A stretch of DNA of 64,000 bases, from positions 62,001 through 126,000 of the forward strand of contig NZ_JACHFK010000008.1 in NCBI RefSeq assembly GCF_014201805.1, in the 5' to 3' direction. This document shows positions 56,606 through 64,000 of this stretch, one piece after another. Every line of letters begins with the position of its first letter. Within the stretch, counting starts at the first letter, position 1. The notes below the pieces were generated by a model. It was not told the DNA's origin and did not search any database. It saw only the letters and a list, made by a program, of their open reading frames with translations. Source of the stretch: Deinococcus metalli (lineage in GTDB: Bacteria; Deinococcota; Deinococci; Deinococcales; Deinococcaceae). The position numbers were made by a program, and so were the translations under genes.

Positions 56606-57465
56606 CGTGCCGCCCGGTACCCGGCAGCCCCGGCCGACGGGCCGTCCGGGAAGCACGCGACCGCCCGCGTGACCGCGTAGTTCACGTCGCCCTGCGGCAG
56701 GTGGTACACGCCGCTGCGGCTCACCTTCACGGGCGCGTCGGCCGGGCAGGCGCCCTGCGCGTCCGGCGGGGTGGGGCCGGACGGCGGCGCGCTGTCCGTG
56801 GCGGCCGGGGGCTCCGGGGTGGGCGGCGCCGTGTCCGGCAGGGCATCTGGAGACACCGGTTCGGGCGCGCTCGTTGCCGGCAGCCCCGGCAGGATGGGAA
56901 GGTCCAGCGTCGGGTGCTCCGGATCGGCCGCGCCGGGCGGCAGGGCCGGCACGTGCGTGGGCGCAATCGCCGGCTGGTTCGGCGCCCGCTGCGGTTTTCC
57001 GCCGCCCGGCAGCGGTCCCACGTACTTCACGTACGCCTCCTGCCAGTTGTGCGCGATGGCCCGCTGAGCGTCCGGAACGCCCACCGTGCCCGCGCAGATC
57101 AGGTCGTGCAGGCGGTTTTCCAGCGTGTCCTTCACGCGCGCGTTCAGTGGCGAGGTCACGTACGACTCCGGCCACAGGTTGCGCAGGCTGTTCGACCCAC
57201 CCAGTTCCAGGCTGATCAGGTGATCCACCTCGAATTCGCCCGGCGCGCGTGACGTGATGCCGTACTCGCGGTACACCTGCTCCTTGAGGGCCTGCGGCAC
57301 CGCCCGCACCGTCCGCGAGTAACCGGGGCGGCAGATCACCGCCGCGTCCGTCGTGAGCACGTCTCCCGGCGTCAGCGCCGGGTCTGGCAGCAGGGGAGGA
57401 CCGGCCGTCAGGGCCAGCGCCCCCGACCCGCCCAGCACCAGGAAGACCAGCCACCGTGACGTCAT
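56602..57465 (-). CDS. secreted HNH endonuclease-like protein with C-terminal YHLP module
   Basis: A 287-residue exported protein (signal/anchor RWLVFLVLGGSGALALTAG). The HNH core is FEVDHLISLELGGSNSLRNLWPES (~residues 85-108), with His, Asn and the surrounding helix of an extracellular HNH nuclease. Residues ~165-245 are a Pro-rich linker. The C-terminus SRSGVYHLPQGDVNYAVTRAVACF resembles the Ada-like YHLPG module appended to some thermonucleases, though its second cysteine is not obvious. It could process extracellular DNA for nutrition or uptake. ATG 57465 precedes the membrane segment; the longer frame upstream is unlikely. Confidence 0.75.
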   Translation of the reverse strand: MTSRWLVFLVLGGSGALALTAGPPLLPDPALTPGDVLTTDAAVICRPGYSRTVRAVPQALKEQVYREYGITSRAPGEFEVDHLISLELGGSNSLRNLWPESYVTSPLNARVKDTLENRLHDLICAGTVGVPDAQRAIAHNWQEAYVKYVGPLPGGGKPQRAPNQPAIAPTHVPALPPGAADPEHPTLDLPILPGLPATSAPEPVSPDALPDTAPPTPEPPAATDSAPPSGPTPPDAQGACPADAPVKVSRSGVYHLPQGDVNYAVTRAVACFPDGPSAGAAGYRAAR

Positions 57466-57734
57466 GCGCCCAGCGTGCACCACGACCCTGCGGCGGACAT
57501 GAAAACAGGCGCCACCCTGTCCGGCGACCCTTCTCCCGGCGGCCAGCCCATCACACCCCGGCCCGCGCCGCAGCTCGACATTAATGATCGATAACTGACC
57601 TTCATTGTAGGTACGGCAAGGCGCATGTGGGAGGGCCGGCGCCACAGTGGCCCCTACGGCTCACTGCTACAGGGTCCCGTCGGGCGTGCTGACGCCCGAA
57701 GCGGCCTGCGGCGTGAGGCCGAGGAGGTACACGC

Positions 57735-59045
57735 ATGCCCCGTAAGCTTGTTCCGGCTCTCGCGACGGTCGTCTCGACCCTGACCCTCGTGGTGGGCTGT
57801 GCCCAGACGGCCACCACGACCCCGCCGGCCACCTTTCCGTACACCTCGGTGGTTCCGGTGGGCAGCGCGGACACGCCGACGGCGGTCGAACAGCGGTACG
57901 GCGGGCAGGTCGTGGTGTGGCGTCCGGAAGCGGCGTTCGCGGTGCTCGGCCTGTCGCACCACGCGGCCGGCGTCCTGAGCGCCCAGTCGGACGCGGGCGG
58001 ATCCATCGCGGTCGAACCGAATGTCCAGGCCTACGGCGCCAGCGGCACCCTCAGCGCGTGGTCGGGTCAGGCCACCCGGGTCGATGCGGGCGGGCGCGCC
58101 GTGATCTGGAGTGGCGGCCGGGCCGTGATCTGGAGCGGGGGCCGCGCGGTCATCTGGAGCGGCGGCACCGGCACCGTGGGCGGCGTTCCCGAGAACAGCG
58201 CCTCGTGGGCACAGATCGGCCTGCCGGCCGCGTGGGCGGCGGCCCCGAATCTCGGCCAGGGCGTGAAGGTGGCGGTGATCGACACCGGCGTCGACCTCAC
58301 GCACGAGATGTTCCAGGGCGCTCTGGCCGGCCCCGCCGACCAGTGGGACTTCGTGAATGGCGACCCGGTGCCGCAGGATGAGGGCGGCTTCAGCGACCCG
58401 GGCTTCGGGCACGGCACCAGCGTGGCGGGCATCGTCCTGCAGATCGCGCCGCACGCCACCGTGATGCCGATCCGCGCGCTGCGGCCTGACGGCAGCGGCG
58501 ACGAGACCGCCATCGCGCAGGCCATCAACTTTGCCGTATCGCACGGCGCCCAGGTGATCAACCTGTCGCTCGGCTCCACCCAGAAGTCCGACGTGATCGC
58601 CCGGATGATCAAGTTCGCGACCGAGCAGGGCGTGAGCGTGGTGTCCTCGTCCGGCAACTCCGGCGACGACAAGATCACCGCGCCGGCCCGCGACGCCGAC
58701 GGCAAGAAGACCCTCGGGGTCGGCAGCGTGGACCGCGACGACCGCAAGTCCTCCTTCTCGACCTACGGAGACAAGCTCGACGTGATGGCGCCCGGCGAGA
58801 CGGTGTGGGGGCCGGTGCCCGGGAACTACTTCTCGTACTGGAGCGGCACGTCCATGGCCGCCCCGGAGGTGACCGGCGCGGTCGCCCTCGCGCTGGGGCA
58901 GCCGCTCAGGGTGGCGCCCAAGGACCTGCTCGCCACGCTGGTCGACACCGCCACCGACATCCGCCCCCTGAACAAGGCCTACGGCAGCAAGGTCAGGCGC
59001 CGGCTCGACGTGGCGGGCTTTCTCCAGGCCGCCACGCTGCCGTAA
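57735..59045 (+). CDS. S8 subtilisin-family serine protease lipoprotein with RAVIWSGG repeats
   Basis: A 436-residue protein with lipoprotein signal [13 protein letters not shown] (lipobox Cys ~22). Residues ~45-110 are a propeptide-like region, then three 8-residue repeats RAVIWSGG (~121-144). The subtilisin domain has Asp in [13 protein letters not shown], His in [11 protein letters not shown] and Ser in [17 protein letters not shown], so the catalytic triad is complete. It is anchored outside the cytoplasmic membrane. The HD-GYP gene starts 5 bp after its stop, an unusual coupling. Confidence 0.9.
   Translation: MPRKLVPALATVVSTLTLVVGCAQTATTTPPATFPYTSVVPVGSADTPTAVEQRYGGQVVVWRPEAAFAVLGLSHHAAGVLSAQSDAGGSIAVEPNVQAYGASGTLSAWSGQATRVDAGGRAVIWSGGRAVIWSGGRAVIWSGGTGTVGGVPENSASWAQIGLPAAWAAAPNLGQGVKVAVIDTGVDLTHEMFQGALAGPADQWDFVNGDPVPQDEGGFSDPGFGHGTSVAGIVLQIAPHATVMPIRALRPDGSGDETAIAQAINFAVSHGAQVINLSLGSTQKSDVIARMIKFATEQGVSVVSSSGNSGDDKITAPARDADGKKTLGVGSVDRDDRKSSFSTYGDKLDVMAPGETVWGPVPGNYFSYWSGTSMAAPEVTGAVALALGQPLRVAPKDLLATLVDTATDIRPLNKAYGSKVRRRLDVAGFLQAATLP
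58095..58166 (+). repeat. three tandem 24-bp repeats encoding RAVIWSGG
   Basis: Units at 58095-58118, 58119-58142 and 58143-58166 each encode RAVIWSGG. Synonymous codons differ between units (for example GGG GGC versus GGC GGC), so the peptide, not just the DNA, has been conserved. They lie between propeptide and protease domain. Confidence 0.85.
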
Positions 59046-59050
59046 GCCCC

Positions 59051-61159
59051 ATGTACGTCGCCGCCGCCCCGACTCCCCCGACCCCGCCCTCGGCCACCAC
59101 CGTGGACGCGCTGCTCGGGGCGGCCGGGGCGCTGCTGGCCACCGCGCCGGGCCGCGCCGGCAGCATGGCCGAGGACGCTCTGGGCCTCGCCCGCGACCTG
59201 GCGTACCGGGCCGGCGAGGCGGACGCGCACCTGCTGCTGGGCCGCGCACGCCACCGGCTGGGTGAACTGCCGCAGGCCGAGGAGCATCTGACGGCCGCGC
59301 ACGCGCTGTACGGCGCGCTGGAAGACCGGGGCGCGCAGGCGCAGGCGCTGATCGCCCACGGCACGGTGCTGCGCGACCTGGGCGCCCTCGACCGCGTGGG
59401 CGCCGTGCTGGACGAGGCGCTCGGGCTGTCGCGCACGCTGGGCGACGAGGCGCTGAGGGCCTCGATCCTGAACCACCAGGCGGCGCTGTCCAACAGCGCG
59501 GGGCGCCCGGACGTGGCGCTGGAGCAGCTCGGGGCGGCGCTGCGCATCCGCCAGGGTCTCGGGGACGCGCTGGGCGCCGCGCAGTGCCTGAACAACATCG
59601 GGCACGTGCATCTGGCGCGCCATGACCTGACCGCAGCCCTGTCCAGCCTGACGCAGGCCTACGACCTGCTCAAGACCGCGAACGACCCGGCGACCAGCGC
59701 GCACTGCCTGGTGAACATCGGGCACGTGTACGAGGAACTCGGGGACCACCAGCAGAACTACGAGTACACCGGACGCGCCCTGGCCGTCGCCCGCGACCAC
59801 CACCTGCACAGCCTGGAGGCGTACTGCCTGAACAACCTCGCCGAGGCCCTGCTGAACCTCGACCGGCCCGAGGAGATGCGGGAGCGCTTCGGCGAGGCGC
59901 TCGAGGTCTCGCAGCGCCTGGGCATGCGCTACCTGGTGGGCTGCGCGCACCACGGTCTCGGCCGCGCCGCGACCATCCTGGGCCACGTGCACGACGCGCA
60001 CGAGCAGTTCCGGCAGGCGCTGGACATCGCGTGCGAGCTGGGCGACCAGCACAGCGAACTCGACGCGCGGCTGGGCCTGGGCGAGGTGCAGGTGCTGCTC
60101 GGCCGGCCCGGCGAGGCCCGCGCGCTGCTGGACCGCGCCCTCGCGCTCGCGTCGGACCTGGGCGCGGTCAAGCAGACGGCGCGCAGCCACGAACTGCTGG
60201 CGCGGGTGGACGAGGCCAGCGGCCGCCCCCAGGACGCCGTCGCGCACCTGTGGGCGCTGCGCGCGCTGGAACGCGAACTGTCCGCCCAGGAACGCGACCG
60301 CCGCACCATGCAGCTCACCGTACAGTTCGACGTGGAACGCGCCCACCACGAGGCGGCGGTGTCGCACTTGCAGACCGCCATCGCCCGCCAGGCGCACCTG
60401 GACGCCGAGGCGAAGGTCGCCACCCAGACCCGGCGCCTGGCCCTCACGCAGGTGGAGGTGGTCGCGCGCCTCGCGCACGCCGCCGAGTACCGTGACGACG
60501 TGACGGGCCAGCACACCCTGCGGGTGGGGCACGTCGCTGCCCTGCTCGCGCAGCAGCTTGGATGCGGCGCGCAGGACGTGGCGATCCTGCGGGTGGCCGC
60601 CCGCCTGCACGATGTGGGCAAGATCGGGATCAGCGACGTGATCCTGCAGAAACCCGGCCGCCTCACCCCGGAGGAGACCGCGGAGATGCGGCGCCACACC
60701 ACCATCGGCGCCGGCATCCTGAGCGGCGGCGAGTCCCCGCTGCTGCAGATGGCCGAGCAGATCGCGCTCGCGCACCACGAGCGCTGGGATGGCAGCGGGT
60801 ACCCGGCGGGCCTGCAGGGCCACGACATTCCGGTCATGGCGCGCATCGTGGCGGTCGCGGACGTGTACGACGCGCTGCTGCACCCGCGGCCCTACAAGGC
60901 GGCGTGGACGGTCGCGCAGGTACTGGTCGAGATCCGGGCGCAGCGGGGCCGGCATTTCGAGCCGGAGGTCGTGGACGCCCTGCTGGCGCTGCACGCGGCG
61001 GGCACGCTTCCCCTGACGGGCCCGGTCGAGACGGACGACGAGCTGCCGGAACTGCTGATTCATCGCGAGACGACGGCCGCGGCCAGCCCGGCCGAGCCGC
61101 CGGACGCCCAGCCGCCCGCCCCGGTGGTCCGGCCTCCGCCGGTGGTTGCAGCGTCGTAG
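59051..61159 (+). CDS. TPR-HD-GYP domain protein (cyclic-di-GMP phosphodiesterase-like)
   Basis: A 702-residue cytoplasmic protein. Residues ~15-420 are a string of about ten TPR units ([81 protein letters not shown]). A coiled coil (~420-470) leads to an HD-GYP domain: [36 protein letters not shown] and [20 protein letters not shown], with all HD and GYP residues intact. It should hydrolyse c-di-GMP and sense partner proteins through the TPRs. The Pro-rich tail has no predicted role. Coupled to the protease gene by a 5-bp gap. Confidence 0.9.
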   Translation: MYVAAAPTPPTPPSATTVDALLGAAGALLATAPGRAGSMAEDALGLARDLAYRAGEADAHLLLGRARHRLGELPQAEEHLTAAHALYGALEDRGAQAQALIAHGTVLRDLGALDRVGAVLDEALGLSRTLGDEALRASILNHQAALSNSAGRPDVALEQLGAALRIRQGLGDALGAAQCLNNIGHVHLARHDLTAALSSLTQAYDLLKTANDPATSAHCLVNIGHVYEELGDHQQNYEYTGRALAVARDHHLHSLEAYCLNNLAEALLNLDRPEEMRERFGEALEVSQRLGMRYLVGCAHHGLGRAATILGHVHDAHEQFRQALDIACELGDQHSELDARLGLGEVQVLLGRPGEARALLDRALALASDLGAVKQTARSHELLARVDEASGRPQDAVAHLWALRALERELSAQERDRRTMQLTVQFDVERAHHEAAVSHLQTAIARQAHLDAEAKVATQTRRLALTQVEVVARLAHAAEYRDDVTGQHTLRVGHVAALLAQQLGCGAQDVAILRVAARLHDVGKIGISDVILQKPGRLTPEETAEMRRHTTIGAGILSGGESPLLQMAEQIALAHHERWDGSGYPAGLQGHDIPVMARIVAVADVYDALLHPRPYKAAWTVAQVLVEIRAQRGRHFEPEVVDALLALHAAGTLPLTGPVETDDELPELLIHRETTAAASPAEPPDAQPPAPVVRPPPVVAAS

Positions 61160-61170
61160 GGCGCCGGGTC

Positions 61171-62250
61171 TCAGCGCGCTGGAGACTCGCGGGGCGGCGC
61201 CGTGGTGGCGCGCACCACGAGCTGCGAGCCGAACACGTAGTGGCGTTCGCGCCCGGCGGGTTCCTGGATCAGCCGCAGGAGTTCCTCGAGGCTCTTGCGG
61301 CCCAGTTGCCCGAAGTCCTGCCGCACCGTGGTGAGCGGCGGGTCGTAGTGCGCGGCCTCGGGCGTGTCGTCGAACCCGATCACGGACACGTCGCCGGGCA
61401 CCTTCAGGCCGCGGGATTTCAGGGCGCTGAGCACCCCCAGGGCCATCTGGTCGTTGCTGGCGAAGACCCCGGTGAAGTCCAGGCCATCGTCCAGCGCGCG
61501 CAGCGTCGCGTGGTAGCCGCTGTACGCGCTCCAGTCGCCCTCGTACGGCGGCAGGATGTCCAGGCCGTCGCGCTGGACCACGCTCTCGAAACCCTCGCGG
61601 CGCAGGCGGGCGTCACTCCAGCCGGGCGGGCCGCTGATGTGCAGCAGCCGCCGGTGCCCCAGCGCGCTGAGGTGCCGGGCCGCCGTGACCGCGCCGCCGA
61701 ACTGGTCGATGCTGACGGTGGGGCCGTGCACGTCGGGCGTCGCGTCGATCATCACGAAGGGCAGGCTGTCGCCGAGGCCCCGGGCGATGTCGTGCGCGTC
61801 GTAGTTGGTCAGGAGCACCAGGCCGTCCACCCCGAACTGTTGCAGGCGCCGGGCGGCGGTCAGGACATCCTGTTCCTGCACGTACTCCAGGTCCACCTGC
61901 TGCAGGGTGGTGAGCATGATCTGGTAGCCGACCTCGTGCGCGCTCTCCTGCACGTTCTGGAGGATCTGCGACGGCCCGTACTGGTTCATGCCGTGCGCGA
62001 CCACGCCGATCAGCTGCGAGCGGCGGGTCACCAGGCCCTTGGCGAGCAGGCTGGGGCGGTAGTTGAGCTCCTCGATGGTCTGCAGCACGCGCGCGCGGGT
62101 CTGCTGCGCGACGTTGGCGTGGTTGTTGATCACCCGCGAGACCGTCTGGTAGGACACGCCGGAGTGCCGGGCCACGTCGTGGATGGTGACGTTCTGCGAG
62201 CGGGCCCGGTCGGGGAGGGAGTGGGTCGGGGACTTCTCGGGCGTGGTCAT
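61171..62250 (-). CDS. LacI family transcriptional regulator
   Basis: A 359-residue repressor. The HTH VTIHDVARHSGVSYQTVSRVINNHANVAQQTRARVLQTIEELNYRPS is at residues ~21-65, preceded by a ~20-residue tail; the rest is the periplasmic-binding-like sugar-sensing core (LIGVVAHG, GVDGLVLLTNYDA, GFDDTPEAAHYDPPLTTVRQDF). It follows two sugar ABC permease genes in the same direction after a large hairpin, so it probably controls them in response to a sugar. The inducer is unknown. Confidence 0.9.
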   Translation of the reverse strand: MTTPEKSPTHSLPDRARSQNVTIHDVARHSGVSYQTVSRVINNHANVAQQTRARVLQTIEELNYRPSLLAKGLVTRRSQLIGVVAHGMNQYGPSQILQNVQESAHEVGYQIMLTTLQQVDLEYVQEQDVLTAARRLQQFGVDGLVLLTNYDAHDIARGLGDSLPFVMIDATPDVHGPTVSIDQFGGAVTAARHLSALGHRRLLHISGPPGWSDARLRREGFESVVQRDGLDILPPYEGDWSAYSGYHATLRALDDGLDFTGVFASNDQMALGVLSALKSRGLKVPGDVSVIGFDDTPEAAHYDPPLTTVRQDFGQLGRKSLEELLRLIQEPAGRERHYVFGSQLVVRATTAPPRESPAR

Positions 62251-62293
62251 GCACCCTCCATTCTCGCCGCTCGGGGCGCGTGGACCATCAACA

Positions 62294-62349
62294 CCTGCCC
62301 GCCGCTTGCCTTCATACAGTGGCGGAAGCGGCGGGCAGGGACGGGTGCG
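62294..62349 (-). terminator. large hairpin between permease operon and LacI gene
   Basis: CCTGCCCGCCGCTT (62294-62307) pairs perfectly with AAGCGGCGGGCAGG (62336-62349) over an 18-nt loop that itself contains GCC/GGC. It starts seven bases after the permease stop. It may partly terminate transcription before the regulator gene, or be a LacI-family operator; only the first role fits its position well. Confidence 0.6.
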
Positions 62350-62355
62350 CGTCCG

Positions 62356-63237
62356 CTATTTCAGGCCGGCGGTCGCCATCACGCCCTCGGTCACGCGCCG
62401 CTGGAACAGCAGGTACGCGAGGATCGTGGGCACGGCGGCGGTCACGGCGGTCGCCATGCTCTTGGCGTAGGCGACGCCGTACGCGGACTGTACCTGCGTG
62501 ATCCCGACCGGGATGGTCAGGCGCGCCGTGTCGTTCATGACGATGAACGGCCACAGGAAGTTGTTCCACGCGCCAATGAAGGTCACGATGGCCAGCGCGC
62601 CGGTGATGCTCCAGTTCAGCGGCAGGAAGATCCCGAACAGCACCCGCCACTCGCTGGCGCCGTCGATGCGCGCCGCGTCCCCGAGTTCCGGCGGAATCTG
62701 GTCGAAGAACTGCTTGTAGATCACCACCGCGATGGGCGCGGCGAGCTGCGGCAGGATCAGGCCCAGGAAGTTGTTCACCAGGCCCAGCTTGTTGATGAAG
62801 ATAAAGAGCGGAATCAGGCTGGCCTGGAACGGAATCATGAAGCCCGCCAGGATCAGCCAGAACAGCCAGCGCCGGCCGCGGAAGTCGATCTGCGACAGCG
62901 CGTAGGCACACAGCATCGACAGCAGCAGCACCAGCACCGTGATGATCGCGGTGGTCAGCACGCTGTTCACGTACCAGCGCACGATCGGGCTGTTCTGGAA
63001 GATGTAGGTGTAGCTGCTGGCGTCGAAGGTCTTGGGCCACAGGGTCGGCGGCGCGGTGATGGTATCGGCCTCGGGCTTGACCGAGGTGATGACCGCCCAG
63101 TAGAGCGGGAAGAACCACACCACGGCCAGCAGCAGGGTCAGGGCGGTCACGACGCCGCCCCACATGCGGCTCAGGCGCACGCTCAGGGTGGGAGGGGGCT
63201 TGGTGGTGCGCAGGACGGGGCTGGGGGTCGCGGTCAT
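62356..63237 (-). CDS. carbohydrate ABC transporter permease (MalG-like)
   Basis: A 293-residue permease with six membrane helices. The EAA loop AARIDGASEWRVLFGIFLPLNWSIT (~residues 190-215) and FQRRVTEGVMATAGLK at the end are typical of MalG/UgpE-type subunits. It takes up a mono- or oligosaccharide with its partner permease; substrate unknown. Its ATG lies one base after the upstream permease's stop. No binding protein is in the window, so it is probably encoded further upstream. Confidence 0.92.
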   Translation of the reverse strand: MTATPSPVLRTTKPPPTLSVRLSRMWGGVVTALTLLLAVVWFFPLYWAVITSVKPEADTITAPPTLWPKTFDASSYTYIFQNSPIVRWYVNSVLTTAIITVLVLLLSMLCAYALSQIDFRGRRWLFWLILAGFMIPFQASLIPLFIFINKLGLVNNFLGLILPQLAAPIAVVIYKQFFDQIPPELGDAARIDGASEWRVLFGIFLPLNWSITGALAIVTFIGAWNNFLWPFIVMNDTARLTIPVGITQVQSAYGVAYAKSMATAVTAAVPTILAYLLFQRRVTEGVMATAGLK

Positions 63238-63238
63238 G

Positions 63239-64000
63239 TCAGCGCTCTCCTCGGTTGAGCAGGCGGTTTTGCACGCCCGAGACGACCAGGATGATGACCA
63301 TCAGCACCACGCCGATCGCGGAGGCATAGCCGCCGTGCTGCTGCTGGAAGCCTTCGCGGTACGAGTACAGCAGCAGCACCAGGGTCTTGTCGAAGGGGCC
63401 GCCGCCAGTGAGCAGGTACACCTGGTCGAAGATCTTGAACTGCGCGATGAGCTGCAGCAGCAGGATCAGGCTGGTGACCGGCCACAGGTTGGGCCACGTG
63501 ATCGAGCGGAACATCCGCCAGCCCGCCGCGCCGTCCAGAGCGGCCGCCTCGTAGATGTCCGGGGCGATGTTCTGGAGACCCGCGATGAACAGCAGCACGT
63601 TGAAGCCCACGGTCCACCAGATGGTCACCAGCGCCACGGCCGGCATGGCCCACACCGGGTCCTGGAACCACGAGATGGTCGAGCCGGTCACCGAGTTCAC
63701 CAGGCCGAAGTTCGAGTCGAGCATCCAGTTCCAGATGCTGGTGACCACGCTGACCGGCAGCACCTGCGGCAGGAAGAACGCCGCCAGCACCACGTTGCGC
63801 AGCCGGCGCAGGCGCATGACCAGCAGCGCCAGTCCCAGGCCCACCAGGGTGTTCGGCACGACCGTCAGCAGGATGAAGTACAGCGTGCCCAGCAGGGCCG
63901 TGTAGAAGGTGGGCTCGCGCAGCAGCTTGGTGTAGTTGCTCAGGCCGACGTTCCGGCCGACCCCGGTCAGGTCGGCGTTGGTCAGGGACAGCTGGATGAC
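63239..64000 (-). CDS. carbohydrate ABC transporter permease (MalF-like), 5' truncated by the window end
   Basis: At least 253 residues of a six-helix permease; the frame is open to the edge, where it reads VIQLSLTNADLTGVGRNVGLSNYTKLLREPTFYTALLGT, so the start lies outside. The EAA motif EAAALDGAAGWRMFRSITWP (~residues 130-150 of the visible part) and the C-terminal LVVSGVQNRLLNRGER are normal for MalF/UgpA-type subunits. It is the first visible gene of a sugar-uptake operon followed by its MalG-like partner and a LacI regulator. Confidence 0.92.
   Translation of the reverse strand, partial: VIQLSLTNADLTGVGRNVGLSNYTKLLREPTFYTALLGTLYFILLTVVPNTLVGLGLALLVMRLRRLRNVVLAAFFLPQVLPVSVVTSIWNWMLDSNFGLVNSVTGSTISWFQDPVWAMPAVALVTIWWTVGFNVLLFIAGLQNIAPDIYEAAALDGAAGWRMFRSITWPNLWPVTSLILLLQLIAQFKIFDQVYLLTGGGPFDKTLVLLLYSYREGFQQQHGGYASAIGVVLMVIILVVSGVQNRLLNRGER

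Noticed and set aside
60562..63258. An 898-residue plus-strand frame running over the HD-GYP, LacI and permease genes
   Set aside because: It crosses three confidently assigned genes in a wrong frame and contains no domain.

Overview
The window is chromosomal DNA from a very GC-rich bacterium with strong G/C preference at third codon positions. Gene content and promoter style point to Deinococcus: a bacterial topoisomerase IB, a UbiD-type decarboxylase of the kind used for menaquinone, minDE next to rodA, several proteins that look lineage-restricted, and many genes whose -10 box (TANNNT) lies only 5-10 nt upstream of the start codon, the signature of leaderless mRNAs known from Deinococcus. 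I see no phage, insertion sequence, CRISPR array, rRNA or tRNA. Genes are densely packed with frequent 4-bp ATGA/GTGA overlaps.

Layout. 1-11.9 kb: the 3' end of ttcA, a LysE exporter, an SDR, an M24 peptidase, an asparagine-synthetase-like protein lacking the glutaminase cysteine, an amino-acid ABC importer without its ATPase, a Na+/H+ antiporter, a UbiD decarboxylase, mobA and a SodC/CHRD-like lipoprotein. 11.9-24.4 kb: prepilin peptidase, rimO, a CorC/CNNM transporter, minD-minE-rodA (envelope and division), a run of small enzymes (DHFR-like, YdeI-like, DUF985 cupin, DUF429), an aldo/keto reductase and an ABC-2 exporter pair. 24.4-29.9 kb: a DUF4260 gene with a strong promoter covered by 29-bp-spaced operator half-sites, then CoxE-like VWA, CoxD-like MoxR ATPase, CoxG-like SRPBCC and MocA, which together resemble the accessory set of a molybdenum CO-dehydrogenase-type enzyme without its structural genes.

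29.9-38.4 kb: a large secreted protein of unknown function, a homocysteine methyltransferase, carA behind an unusual AT-rich hairpin, a DUF11-like secreted protein, then the most striking locus: one uninterrupted reading frame joining a photolyase/cryptochrome to a complete uracil-DNA glycosylase, with a Shine-Dalgarno and ATG embedded at the junction, translationally coupled to topoisomerase IB. 38.4-45.1 kb: a compositionally deviant orphan, a GNAT, a kinase-like phosphotransferase, a VOC protein, a Crp/Fnr regulator, a 7Fe ferredoxin, DUF427, pth, an M42 aminopeptidase and DUF4126. 45.3-49.0 kb: two successive glnB-amtB cassettes for ammonium uptake, each with its own promoter.

49-64 kb: a membrane-anchored PPM phosphatase, DUF1684 and S4 proteins, a three-gene overlapping operon encoding a cohesin-like lipoprotein, a secreted protein and a dockerin protein, an M16C zinc protease, a secreted HNH nuclease, a subtilisin lipoprotein with an RAVIWSGG repeat followed closely by a TPR/HD-GYP protein, and a LacI regulator with two sugar ABC permeases (the second runs off the window). 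All functions are inferred from reading the translated sequence; no database search was run.
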